DNA from: Sedimentitalea sp041224545
Lineage (GTDB): Bacteria > Pseudomonadota > Alphaproteobacteria > Rhodobacterales > Rhodobacteraceae
Reading direction: 5' to 3'
NCBI RefSeq assembly: GCF_041224545.1
Contig: NZ_JBGFGP010000130.1
Coordinates: 1-64,000 of the forward strand
DNA length: 64,000 bases
Part shown: in pieces, positions 36,863 to 45,781 of the stretch
Numbering within the stretch: position 1 is the stretch's first letter
Layout of the letters: each line of letters opens with the position of its first letter
The notes under the pieces: generated by a model
What the model was told of the DNA's origin: nothing
Databases searched by the model: none
What the model saw: only the letters and a program-made list of their open reading frames with translations
Position numbers and translations under genes: made by a program

Positions 36863-37857
36863 CAGTCTATGCCATCAACGGACTTGGCCGCATCGGGAAA
36901 CTGGCCTTGCGCCCGCTGCTGGAACGCGGGGCCAGGATCGCCTGGATAAACGATGCGGTGGGTAATGCACAGATGCACGCGCATCTGCTCGAATTCGATA
37001 CGGTGCATGGTCGTTGGCCCGCCACGTTCAGCCATGATGCAAACAGCGTGACGATAGACGGCACGCAGTTGCCCTTTGTCGGTACGGCTGATCCCGGCGC
37101 GCTGCCGCTCGATGGGGTAGACGTGATGATCGACTGCACCGGCAAGCACAAGACCGAGGCCAAGATGGCACCGTATTTTGACGCCGGGATCAAGAAGGTC
37201 GTGGTTTCAGCGCCGGTCAAGGATGGGCCGACCGCCAACATCGTCATGGGAGTCAATGACAGGGCCTATGACCCCGCGACACACCGGATCATCACCGCGG
37301 CCAGTTGCACGACCAATTGCATCGCGCCTGTGGTCAAGGTGGTGCATGACGCCATCGGTATCCGCCACGGGTCTATTACCACCGTGCATGATGTGACCAA
37401 TACGCAGACAATCGTCGACAGGCCGGCCAAGGATCTGCGACGCGCGCGCTCGGCATTGAATTCGCTGATCCCCACCACGACCGGAAGCGCGACGGCAATC
37501 ACCCTGATCTATCCCGAACTCGCGGGGCGGCTGAACGGTCACGCGATCCGCGTGCCGCTGCTCAATGCGTCGATCACGGATTGCGTGTTCGAAATGCAGC
37601 GCGAGACCAGTGTCGACGAGGTCAACGCCCTGTTCAAAAGCGCAGCCGAGGGACCGCTCCGGGGCATCCTCGGCTATGAGGACCGCCCGCTGGTTTCGGC
37701 CGATTACACCAATGACACCCGCTCGACGATTGTGGACGGGCCGTCGACCATGGTGGTCAACGGAACCCAGCTCAAGATATACGCGTGGTACGACAATGAA
37801 ATGGGCTATGCGCATCGGCTGGCCGACGTGGCGCTGATGGTCGGGGCATCGTTGTGA
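36859..37857 (+). CDS. ArsJ-associated glyceraldehyde-3-phosphate dehydrogenase
   Basis: A 332-residue GAPDH: NAD-binding GLGRIGK, the catalytic cysteine C150 in AASCTTNC, and YDNEMGYAHRL at the C-terminus. In ars operons this enzyme uses arsenate in place of phosphate, making 1-arseno-3-phosphoglycerate, which ArsJ exports. It overlaps the ArsR-ArsC gene (ATGA) and arsJ (GTGA), so the pathway is tightly coupled. The context, more than the sequence, distinguishes it from a glycolytic GAPDH. Confidence 0.92.
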   Translation: MTVYAINGLGRIGKLALRPLLERGARIAWINDAVGNAQMHAHLLEFDTVHGRWPATFSHDANSVTIDGTQLPFVGTADPGALPLDGVDVMIDCTGKHKTEAKMAPYFDAGIKKVVVSAPVKDGPTANIVMGVNDRAYDPATHRIITAASCTTNCIAPVVKVVHDAIGIRHGSITTVHDVTNTQTIVDRPAKDLRRARSALNSLIPTTTGSATAITLIYPELAGRLNGHAIRVPLLNASITDCVFEMQRETSVDEVNALFKSAAEGPLRGILGYEDRPLVSADYTNDTRSTIVDGPSTMVVNGTQLKIYAWYDNEMGYAHRLADVALMVGASL

Positions 37858-39122
37858 CAGGGCGTGCCGCGGGTCTGTCGGCCTATATCGCCGTCACCGC
37901 CGCCTATTGGGCCTTCATGCTCACCGATGGTGCGTTGCGCATGCTGGTGCTGCTTCATTTTCACACGCTGGGGTTTTCGCCGGTGCAACTGGCCTATCTC
38001 TTCGTGCTCTACGAGATCGCGGGCATCGTGACCAACCTGTCGGCGGGGTGGATCGCGGCGCGGTTCGGTTTAACCAGCACGCTCTATGCCGGGCTTGCCC
38101 TGCAGGTTGCTGCGCTGATCGCGCTCACACGGCTTGATCCCGGCTGGACAGTCGGCGCATCGGTGGCCTTCGTGATGCTGGTGCAGGGCGCATCGGGCGT
38201 GGCAAAGGACCTGGCCAAGATGTCATCGAAATCGGCGGTCAAACTGCTTGCGCCGGCGACGGGCGGCGGACTGTTTCGTTGGGTCGCATTGCTCACGGGG
38301 TCCAAGAACGCGGTCAAGGGTTTCGGTTTTCTGGTCGGGGCAGCGGGTCTCGCGACCATCGGGTTTGTCGCGACGCTGTGGGTGATGGCTGCGGCGCTTG
38401 GGCTGATCCTGATCGCGGTGCGCGTGTCGATGCCACCGGGCTTGCCCGAGGGGCGCAAGGACGCGAAATTCTCGGAACTCTTTTCGCGGTCGCGCAATGT
38501 GAACTGGCTGTCCGTGGCGCGGGTTTTCCTGTTTGGCGCGCGCGATGTCTGGTTCGTGGTCGGCATCCCGATCTATTTCTACGCGGTTCTGTCGGATGGC
38601 AGCGAAGCGGGCAACCGCACGGCGTTTTTCATGATCGGGACGTTCATGGCGATCTGGATCATTCTGTATGGTGCGATCCAGGCCGCAGCGCCACGCATCC
38701 TGCGCGCCAATGCGCGCAGCGAAGCCGATCTTGTCGGCGCCGTGCAACGCTGGGCGCTGATGCTCTGCGCGGTGCCTGCGGTTCTGACGGGGCTGGTCGC
38801 GACGCAGAGCGAACCGGTGGCCTGGCTGACGCTGTCGCTGGTTGTCGGCCTCATGACCTTCGGGGTGCTGTTCGCGGTGAACTCGTCGCTGCACTCCTAT
38901 CTGATCCTCGCTTTCACGCGTGATGATCGGGTGACCATGGATGTGGGATTTTACTATATGGCCAACGCAGCGGGGCGATTGCTCGGAACGCTGCTGTCAG
39001 GGCTGACCTATCAGACAGGCGGTTTGCCCCTGTGTCTCGGAACGGCGGCGATCATGGTGGCGTTGAGTGCGCTCGCCGCCGGCAAACTCAAACCTCAAAC
39101 CTCGCAAGGCGCAATTGCATGA
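37854..39122 (+). CDS. arsJ: ArsJ, organoarsenical (1-arseno-3-phosphoglycerate) efflux permease
   Basis: A 422-residue major-facilitator protein with about 11-12 transmembrane segments. It includes the conserved ArsJ stretch GVAKDLAKMSSKSAVKLL (near residue 120) and WVALLTGSKNAVKGFGFL. It starts with GTG at 37854 inside the GAPDH stop and ends overlapping the ACR3 start by 4 bp. The ArsJ-GAPDH pair gives an arsenate export route that needs no reduction. Confidence 0.93.
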   Translation: MTGRAAGLSAYIAVTAAYWAFMLTDGALRMLVLLHFHTLGFSPVQLAYLFVLYEIAGIVTNLSAGWIAARFGLTSTLYAGLALQVAALIALTRLDPGWTVGASVAFVMLVQGASGVAKDLAKMSSKSAVKLLAPATGGGLFRWVALLTGSKNAVKGFGFLVGAAGLATIGFVATLWVMAAALGLILIAVRVSMPPGLPEGRKDAKFSELFSRSRNVNWLSVARVFLFGARDVWFVVGIPIYFYAVLSDGSEAGNRTAFFMIGTFMAIWIILYGAIQAAAPRILRANARSEADLVGAVQRWALMLCAVPAVLTGLVATQSEPVAWLTLSLVVGLMTFGVLFAVNSSLHSYLILAFTRDDRVTMDVGFYYMANAAGRLLGTLLSGLTYQTGGLPLCLGTAAIMVALSALAAGKLKPQTSQGAIA

Positions 39123-40132
39123 GCATTTTCGAACGTTACCTCAGCCTGTGGATCGCACTGGCCATTCTCGCCGGGATCGCCCTGGGCAGTGTCGCGCCCG
39201 GCCTTGTGGACATGATCGCGGCGGCCGAGGTCGCACAGGTCAATCTGGTGGTTGCGGTGCTGATCTGGGCGATGGTCTATCCGATGATGGTGGGGGTCGA
39301 TCCGGCCTCGCTCAGGGACGCGGTGCGCCAGCCGAGGGGGCTCTTGATCACGTTGATTGTCAACTGGCTGATCAAACCTTTTACAATGGCGGCGCTGGCG
39401 GTCCTGTTCTTTGACCATGTCTTTGCCGATTACCTCTCGCCCGAGGATGCGATGCAATATACGGCTGGCCTGATCCTGCTGGGCGCGGCACCCTGTACGG
39501 CGATGGTGTTCGTCTGGTCGCAACTGACGCGCGGCGACGAAAGCTACACGCTGGTTCAGGTCACGGTGAACGATGTCATCATGGTGTTTGCCTACGCACC
39601 TCTTGTCGCGCTGCTGCTCGGCGTGACCAATATCGAGGTGCCGTGGAACACGCTGGTTCTGTCGGTCTTGCTGTTCGTTGCGCTGCCGTTCGTCGCCGGA
39701 CTTCTGACGCGGCGTTTTCTGGGAACAGAGGCGCGCATCAACGCCTTTCGCGACTCCATAAAACCGTTTTCGATCGCCGGTCTGATCGCGACTGTGGTGA
39801 TCCTGTTCGGATTGCAGGGCCAGGTCATTCTCGACCGACCCCTGGTGATCGCGATTATCGCGGTGCCGATCCTGATCCAGAGCTACGGGATATTCGCGAT
39901 TGCCTATGCCGCCGCCTTCGCGCTCAGGGTTCCGCACAGGATCGCCGCACCCTGCGCATTGATCGGGACATCGAATTTCTTTGAACTCGCCGTGGCCGTC
40001 GCCATTTCGCTGTTCGGTCTCAATTCGGGCGCGGCGCTGGCGACCGTCGTCGGTGTGCTGGTCGAGGTGCCGGTCATGTTGTCGCTGGTGGCGTTCTCCA
40101 ACCGGACCCGCGCCAGATTCCCCGTGCAATGA
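39119..40132 (+). CDS. acr3: ACR3-family arsenite efflux permease
   Basis: A 337-residue transporter with 10 predicted transmembrane helices. The conserved cysteine in GAAPCTAMVFVWS (near residue 128) and TSNFFELAVAVAISLFG are ACR3 signatures. It exports As(III) made by the ArsC half of the fusion. The ATG overlaps the arsJ stop (ATGA). It is the last gene of the four-gene operon and converges on choV. Confidence 0.93.
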   Translation: MSIFERYLSLWIALAILAGIALGSVAPGLVDMIAAAEVAQVNLVVAVLIWAMVYPMMVGVDPASLRDAVRQPRGLLITLIVNWLIKPFTMAALAVLFFDHVFADYLSPEDAMQYTAGLILLGAAPCTAMVFVWSQLTRGDESYTLVQVTVNDVIMVFAYAPLVALLLGVTNIEVPWNTLVLSVLLFVALPFVAGLLTRRFLGTEARINAFRDSIKPFSIAGLIATVVILFGLQGQVILDRPLVIAIIAVPILIQSYGIFAIAYAAAFALRVPHRIAAPCALIGTSNFFELAVAVAISLFGLNSGAALATVVGVLVEVPVMLSLVAFSNRTRARFPVQ

Positions 40133-40166
40133 TCGGCCCCGGTCGTCTGACGCGCGCCGCTCTGTC

Positions 40167-41210
40167 CTAGCTGCCGCGCGGATCGAGCAGCTTTGCAATA
40201 ACGCTGTCGCCGCTGATCTGGCCAATGATGTCGCCGTCCACCATGACGCCGACCGGGTGACCGGTTTGCAGAACCTGGCCCATCACCTTCTGAATGCTCA
40301 GGTCGGGAGCGACGCACGCGGCGGGGACGCTGTCGCCGACCGGTTCCATCACGTCGCGGGCGCAGAGCACGCCAAGCGGATTCATATGCGCCACGAAATC
40401 GGCGACGTAATCATTGGCCGGGGCGGAGAAAATCTGTTGCGGAGTGCCGCATTGCACGATGCGGCCGCCCTCCATGATCGCGATCCGGTTGCCCAGCTTG
40501 AATGCCTCGTCCAGATCGTGGCTGACAAAGATGATGGTGCGGCGCAGTTCTTTTTGCAGGTCCAGCAATTCATCTTGCAGCCGCGTCCGGATCAGCGGAT
40601 CAAGCGCCGAGAACGGTTCGTCCATCAACAGGATCGGTGCGTCCGTGGCAAAGGCGCGGGCCAGACCCACGCGCTGCTGCATCCCGCCTGACAGTTCACC
40701 GACCTTGCGGTCGGCCCAGTCCGCCAGACCGACAAGTTCAAGCTGCCGGTTGACCTGCGCGCGCCGGTCGTTGCGCGACAGGCCGGACAGTTCGAGACCA
40801 AGTCCGACATTCTCGTGCACGGTGCGCCAGGGCAGCAGGCCGAATTGCTGAAACACCATGGCGACATGGTTCTGGCGAACCCGACGCAGGGTCGCGGGAT
40901 CGGCGTGGGTGACATCGACCATACCGGTGCCGTCGTTGATGCTGACCGAGCCGCGCACCACCGGGTTCAGCCCGTTGATTGCGCGCAGCAGCGTGGACTT
41001 GCCGGACCCTGACAGGCCCATGAGGACAAGGATTTCGCCCTCTTGGACGGTGAGGCTGCAATCATGCACCCCAAGAACCTGGCCGGTGGCGGTCTGGATC
41101 TCCGCGCGCTCCTGCAATGCGTCCATCAGGGGCAAGGCCTGTTCCGGTTGGTCTCCGAACACGATTGACACGTTGTCGATCGTGACGGCGGCGGAAGTGG
41201 CATCTGTCAT
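40167..41210 (-). CDS. choV: Choline/betaine ABC transporter ATP-binding protein
   Basis: A 347-residue ATPase of the ProV/ChoV type: Walker A GLSGSGKST, Q-loop VFQQFGLLPW, signature LSGGMQQRVGLARA, Walker B ILLMDEPFSALD and H-loop SHDLDEAF. The C-terminal ~70 residues form a CBS-like segment (RDVMEPVGDS, VMVDGDIIGQISGDSV). It begins 3 bp after the permease stop and is third in the choXWV operon. Confidence 0.94.
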   Translation of the reverse strand: MTDATSAAVTIDNVSIVFGDQPEQALPLMDALQERAEIQTATGQVLGVHDCSLTVQEGEILVLMGLSGSGKSTLLRAINGLNPVVRGSVSINDGTGMVDVTHADPATLRRVRQNHVAMVFQQFGLLPWRTVHENVGLGLELSGLSRNDRRAQVNRQLELVGLADWADRKVGELSGGMQQRVGLARAFATDAPILLMDEPFSALDPLIRTRLQDELLDLQKELRRTIIFVSHDLDEAFKLGNRIAIMEGGRIVQCGTPQQIFSAPANDYVADFVAHMNPLGVLCARDVMEPVGDSVPAACVAPDLSIQKVMGQVLQTGHPVGVMVDGDIIGQISGDSVIAKLLDPRGS

Positions 41211-41213
41211 CGT

Positions 41214-42044
41214 TCAGCGCTCCATCCGCAGCATGCGGTCGAGCATGATCGCCAGCACCACGATGATGAAACCGCTTTCGAACCCGAGCGCGATATTCAC
41301 CGAGTTGATCGCCCGTAGGACAGGCACGCCAAGCCCGTCGGCCCCCACAAGTGCGGCAATGACCACCATCGACAGGGACAGCATGATGGTCTGGTTCAAC
41401 CCCGCCATGATCTGTGGCAGCGCGTAGGGCAGTTCCACCTTGAACAGCGTCTGCCGGTTGGTCGCTCCGAATGATTGCGCCGCTTCCAGCAACGGTTGCG
41501 GCGTCGATGAGACCCCCAGATGCGTCAGCCGGATCGGTGCGGGCAGAACAAAGATCACCGTCGCGATCAGTCCCGGCACCATGCCGATGCCAAAGAACAC
41601 GATGGCAGGGATCAGGTAGACGAAGGTGGGCAGGGTCTGCATCAGGTCCAGCACCGGGCGCATGGCGCGATAGAGCTTGGGCCGGTGGGCCGCCGCGATC
41701 CCGAGCGGCACCCCGAGCGCCATGCAGAAGACGCAGGCCGACAGGACCAGCGTCAGGCTCTCGGTGGTTTCCTCCCAATAGCCCTGGTTCAGAATGAACA
41801 GGAATCCGAGCGCAACGAAAAGACAGGTTTTCCAACTGCGCTGGAACAGCCATGTCAGTCCGACAAACCCCGCAACCACGATCAGCGGGTGCGGGGTTTG
41901 CAGCACCCTGAGGATGCCGTCGATCATGGTTTCCATGAACACCGACAGCGCGTCGAAGAACCAGTCGAAATTGTCCTGTAGCCAGAGAAAAAAAGCCTCG
42001 GCCCAGTCCCCGACGGGAATCTTGCGGTTGGTCAACCAATCCAT
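41214..42044 (-). CDS. choW: Choline ABC transporter permease
   Basis: A 276-residue inner-membrane subunit with about six helices and the permease loop GVSSTPQPLLEAAQSFGATNRQTL, shortened here to its core near residue 180 (EAAQSFGATNRQ). MDWLTNRKIPVGDWAE and YLIPAIVFFGIGMVPGLIAT are typical of ChoW/ProW. It lies between choX and choV with short gaps. Confidence 0.94.
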   Translation of the reverse strand: MDWLTNRKIPVGDWAEAFFLWLQDNFDWFFDALSVFMETMIDGILRVLQTPHPLIVVAGFVGLTWLFQRSWKTCLFVALGFLFILNQGYWEETTESLTLVLSACVFCMALGVPLGIAAAHRPKLYRAMRPVLDLMQTLPTFVYLIPAIVFFGIGMVPGLIATVIFVLPAPIRLTHLGVSSTPQPLLEAAQSFGATNRQTLFKVELPYALPQIMAGLNQTIMLSLSMVVIAALVGADGLGVPVLRAINSVNIALGFESGFIIVVLAIMLDRMLRMER

Positions 42045-42081
42045 GGATGCTCCGTGTCAGGTGCTGAGGCCGGACGGCGGA

Positions 42082-43008
42082 TCAGTTCAGCAAGGCTTTG
42101 CTGGCGGTTTCAAAAGCATCATTCTCGCCGCTGGCATCCTTGACGCCGTCAAGCCATGCCTTCAGCGTGTCGGGATTGCCAGCGATCCACGTGGATGCGG
42201 CATCGGCCGGATCGGCCCCGTCGTCAAGGATCGCACCCATGATCTCGTTTTCCATAGCCAGCGTGAATTCGAGGTTCATCAGCAGTTTGCCGACATTCGG
42301 GCATTCCTCGACATATCCGGCGCGGGTGTTGGTAAAGACGGTGGCACCGCCAAGGTTGGGACCGAAAAAATCGTCGCCGCCGGTCAGGTAGGTCAGCTCG
42401 AAATTGGCGTTCATCGGGTGTGGTTCCCAGCCCAGGAATACGATCGGCTCGTCCCGTCGGTCGGCGCGGGCCACCTGTGCCAGCATCCCCTGTTCCGAGC
42501 TTTCCTTGACGTCGAAATCGTTCAGCCCAAATGCACCTTGCTCGATCATGTCGAGGATCAGGCGATTGCCGTCATTGCCGGGTTCGATCCCGTAGATCGT
42601 GTTGTCCAGAGCCTCGCCCTGTGTCGCGATGGCATCGAACGAGGTGATGCCGAGATCGGCCCCGGCCTTGTTGGTGGCCAGTGTGTATTTCGCCCCTTCA
42701 AGGTTGGCGCGCACGGTGTCGACGGTGCCTGCCTCGCGATAGGCCGCGATGTCGGCCTCCATCGTGGGCATCCAGTTGCCCAAGAATACGTCGATGTCGC
42801 CCGCCGCAAGCGAGGCGTAGGTCACCGGCAGGGACAGAACCTTGATGTCTGTCTCATAGCCGAGTGCCTCCAGCACCACGGTGGTGGCGGCGGTCGTCGC
42901 GGTGATATCTGTCCAGCCCACATCCGAAAAGGTCACGGAATTGCATTCGGCGGTTGCCGTGGTCGCGGCTGCGGCCAGCGCGAGCGCGGAAACAAGTGTC
43001 TTGGTCAT
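42082..43008 (-). CDS. choX: Choline ABC transporter substrate-binding protein
   Basis: A 308-residue periplasmic protein with a signal peptide (MTKTLVSALALAAAATTATA). Aromatic residues expected for the quaternary-ammonium cage are present in VGWTDITAT, GNWMPTME and FLGWEPHPMN. GNDGNRLILDMI supports the ChoX family. The start at 43008 is used because the upstream in-frame peptide lacks a signal sequence; GGGGAG is about 10 bases upstream. First gene of choXWV. No bet genes are in the window. Confidence 0.93.
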   Translation of the reverse strand: MTKTLVSALALAAAATTATAECNSVTFSDVGWTDITATTAATTVVLEALGYETDIKVLSLPVTYASLAAGDIDVFLGNWMPTMEADIAAYREAGTVDTVRANLEGAKYTLATNKAGADLGITSFDAIATQGEALDNTIYGIEPGNDGNRLILDMIEQGAFGLNDFDVKESSEQGMLAQVARADRRDEPIVFLGWEPHPMNANFELTYLTGGDDFFGPNLGGATVFTNTRAGYVEECPNVGKLLMNLEFTLAMENEIMGAILDDGADPADAASTWIAGNPDTLKAWLDGVKDASGENDAFETASKALLN

Positions 43009-43078
43009 TCTGTCAAATCTCCCCTGAGTTTTCCGATTGATGCGCCTTGAGGCTTGAAATTGCAACCGTACAGCCGGG

Positions 43079-43957
43079 TCAGCGCCGATTTGCATAGCGT
43101 TGTTCTTCTTCGAAATAGGCATCAAAGCCAATGCGCGTTTTCATGTCGTCAAAGGACATGAGCGTGTCCGGAGCCGGTGTGCCGGTCCTGAATGCCTCAA
43201 GGGCTTGTGTCATCGCCTGCATCGCCGCCGCCATCAGTGTCAGCGGATAGGCGGCGATCTTGAAGCCGATCTCTTCGAGTTCGGAAGGGGGCAGGGCCGG
43301 GGTCATGCCGCCCTCGACGATGTTGGCCATCTTGGGACCGTCCAGCTCATCGCATATGACGCGCATCTCGTGTTCGTCGCGGGGGGCTTCGACAAACAGG
43401 ATGTCGGCGCCAAGGCGGCGAAACTCGCGCGCGCGCAAGATGGCTTCGTCAAGTCCATGATCATGGCGGGCATCGGTTCGGGCGAGGATCAGGATATCAT
43501 GGCCTTCGGCCCGCGCATCGGCGGCGGCGCGGATGCGTTCATAGGCTTCGTCCCGGCTCACCACGCTCTTGCCCGCGGTGTGGCCGCAGCGTTTGGGGGC
43601 GACCTGATCTTCGATCATGACGGCGGCGAATCCGGCCTGTGCGAAACCTGCGACGGTGCGTTTGACGTTCAGCGCATTGCCATACCCGGTGTCGCCATCG
43701 CCGATGACAGGCATCGACACCGCGTTACAGATATTGCGCCCCTGATCCAGCACTTCGGCATATGACATGAGCCCGGTATCCGGCATCCCGAGGCGCGCGG
43801 CGGCCGTGGCAAAGCCCGACATGAAGCTGAGCGGAAACCCCGCCTGTTCGATCAGCTTGGCCGAAAGCGGATCGAAACAACAGGGCATCGTGATCAGACC
43901 GGGCTGGGCCAGCAGGTCGCGCAGTTTGTCGGCTTGGGATTGGGGCATGTCGGGCAT
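43079..43957 (-). CDS. Isocitrate lyase/phosphoenolpyruvate mutase family enzyme
   Basis: A 292-residue TIM-barrel enzyme. The metal-binding DTGYGN (near 90) and the catalytic-cysteine motif KRCGH (near 123) place it with 2-methylisocitrate lyase, oxaloacetate decarboxylase and carboxyphosphonate mutase relatives. The ATG at 43955-43957 overlaps the TRAP dctM stop by one base, so enzyme and transporter are coupled and the substrate is probably the imported carboxylic acid. PrpB is one possibility, but no other prp genes are nearby. Confidence 0.88.
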   Translation of the reverse strand: MPDMPQSQADKLRDLLAQPGLITMPCCFDPLSAKLIEQAGFPLSFMSGFATAAARLGMPDTGLMSYAEVLDQGRNICNAVSMPVIGDGDTGYGNALNVKRTVAGFAQAGFAAVMIEDQVAPKRCGHTAGKSVVSRDEAYERIRAAADARAEGHDILILARTDARHDHGLDEAILRAREFRRLGADILFVEAPRDEHEMRVICDELDGPKMANIVEGGMTPALPPSELEEIGFKIAAYPLTLMAAAMQAMTQALEAFRTGTPAPDTLMSFDDMKTRIGFDAYFEEEQRYANRR

Positions 43958-45231
43958 CACAGTTTGAATGGAATATAGAGGGCGAGATCGGGCCACAGAT
44001 AGAGCAGGACAACCATCAGCAGCATCAGTGCAAGGAAGGGCAGGGTGCCGCGCGACACATCCGACAGGCTCGACCGGGTGACGGATTGAATGACGTACAG
44101 GTTGAGCCCGACCGGCGGCGTGATCAATGCGCATTCGACCATGATGACCATGTAGATGCCGAACCAGATCGGATCGAATCCCATGCCGGTTGCGGCGGGC
44201 AGCAGCACCGGCGTCATGATCAGCACCATCGACAGCGCCTCGAACACCAGCCCCATGCACAGCAGGACCAGCGAAACCAGGAGGATCAGCCCGACAGGCG
44301 TCGCGATGGCTTCGGAGATCATCAGCGAGATCTCCTGCGGAATGCGATAAAGGGTGATCGCCTTGCCGAAGATCTTTGCGCCCGCGATGATCAGCAGGAT
44401 CGCCACGGTGGTGGCCATCGAGGCCATCATTGCTTCCCACAGTTTGGCCCAGCTGAGCGAACGCAGCAGGACGCCGGTAATCAGCAGGGCCATCGCAAAG
44501 CCGATTGCCGCTGCTTCGGTCGGGGTGAAGGCACCGGAATAGATACCGCCCAGAATGACAGCGGCCAATCCGATCGAGGGCAGCGCGCGCAGGGTTGCGC
44601 GGCGCCGTTCGCTCCAGCTTGCGGCGGGGACGGGCGTGTAGTCCTGCAGGAACCGGGCGGACAGGATTGCATAGATGATGAACAGTACGATCAGTCCGAG
44701 ACCCGGACCGATTCCGGCCATGAACAGCGCGATCACAGATTCCTCGGTGACAAACCCGTAGATGATCAGCGGGATGGACGGCGGGATCAGGATGCCAAGC
44801 GTACCGCCGGCAGCAAGCAGTCCATAGACGAACCGCTTGTTATAGCCGCGCGAGATCATCTCGGGAGCGGCGACCGTGCCGATGGTGGCGGCGGTGGCGA
44901 CGGAACTTCCCGAAATCGCCGCGAAGATGCCGCAGGACAGGATCGTTGCCACGGCCAGCCCGCCCGGCCAGTGCCCGACCCAGGCCTGCACAGCCGCAAA
45001 GAGATCACGCCCCACACCTCCCTTGAGCAGCACATTGGACATCAGCAGGAACAGAGGCACGGCGAGCAGGATGAAGCCGTCCATCGTGGACAGGATCGCC
45101 TGTGGTGCCATCAGGGGCGAGAACCCCCCGGCGATCAGCATGCCAAGGCCGAGCGCGCCGAGCGCGAAAGCCACCGGCACCCCGATGAGCAATAGCCCGA
45201 ACAGCGCGACGAGAATTACGGCGACCGTCAT
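43957..45231 (-). CDS. dctM: TRAP transporter large permease, DctM type (second system)
   Basis: A 424-residue transport subunit with about 12 helices and DctM motifs ISGSSVATAATIGTVAAPEM (near 108) and LGILIPPSIPLIIYGFVTEES (split around residues 150-170). It overlaps the small permease by 4 bp and the downstream lyase by 1 bp. It differs clearly from the dctM near 16 kb, so the two TRAP systems are not recent duplicates. Confidence 0.94.
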   Translation of the reverse strand: MTVAVILVALFGLLLIGVPVAFALGALGLGMLIAGGFSPLMAPQAILSTMDGFILLAVPLFLLMSNVLLKGGVGRDLFAAVQAWVGHWPGGLAVATILSCGIFAAISGSSVATAATIGTVAAPEMISRGYNKRFVYGLLAAGGTLGILIPPSIPLIIYGFVTEESVIALFMAGIGPGLGLIVLFIIYAILSARFLQDYTPVPAASWSERRRATLRALPSIGLAAVILGGIYSGAFTPTEAAAIGFAMALLITGVLLRSLSWAKLWEAMMASMATTVAILLIIAGAKIFGKAITLYRIPQEISLMISEAIATPVGLILLVSLVLLCMGLVFEALSMVLIMTPVLLPAATGMGFDPIWFGIYMVIMVECALITPPVGLNLYVIQSVTRSSLSDVSRGTLPFLALMLLMVVLLYLWPDLALYIPFKL

Positions 45232-45725
45232 TCCTGGCCCTCGGCATGCGTGATGTCATCGCCCTGCCAGATGCGCCAGAGACAGGCCAGACAAGACAGG
45301 ATCAGGAGCAGGAACCCTGCGGGTATCGAGGCTTCGGGAAGCCAGGCGGGCAGATCCAGCATCGTGCCCGTGGTGCGCCCACGTTCGAAACTGTCGAAAA
45401 AGATGCGGTAACCATAGACCAGCACCACCCCCGAAAAGCACAGAATCACCAGCAGCGATGCCACCTCCGCAGCCTGTCGCAACGGGCGCGGCATCTGTGC
45501 GGTCAGCGCCGTGACCCGGATATGGCGACCATGGCTCAGCGCCCATCCCATTGCGATGGGGCAGGCCCAGATCAGGCAGAGCTGGCTGAGCTCCGCCGCC
45601 CAGATCGTCGGGGCGTTGAAGAAATAACGTGCGACCACCTCATAGGTCAGCAGCACGCCGGTCAGGGTCAGCAGCCCGGCCGCCAGCCACGCCATGGCGG
45701 TTTCAATCAGTGTGACGATGCGCAT
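45228..45725 (-). CDS. dctQ: TRAP transporter small permease, DctQ type (second system)
   Basis: A 165-residue protein with four transmembrane helices; core motifs LLTYEVVARYFFNAPTIWAAE, cited here at about residues 22-42, and HGRHIRV. It lies 56 bp after the dctP stop and overlaps dctM by 4 bp. It has no extra domains. Confidence 0.9.
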   Translation of the reverse strand: MRIVTLIETAMAWLAAGLLTLTGVLLTYEVVARYFFNAPTIWAAELSQLCLIWACPIAMGWALSHGRHIRVTALTAQMPRPLRQAAEVASLLVILCFSGVVLVYGYRIFFDSFERGRTTGTMLDLPAWLPEASIPAGFLLLILSCLACLWRIWQGDDITHAEGQE

Positions 45726-45781
45726 TATCGGTGGTCCTTGGACAGCGGATCGCCCCGCGACATGCGCGGGGCGGCAGGGGC

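Noticed and set aside
36859..37857. GAPDH as the glycolytic enzyme
   Set aside because: It overlaps the ArsR-ArsC and arsJ genes on both sides, so the arsenic-specific role fits better, although the reaction motif is the same.
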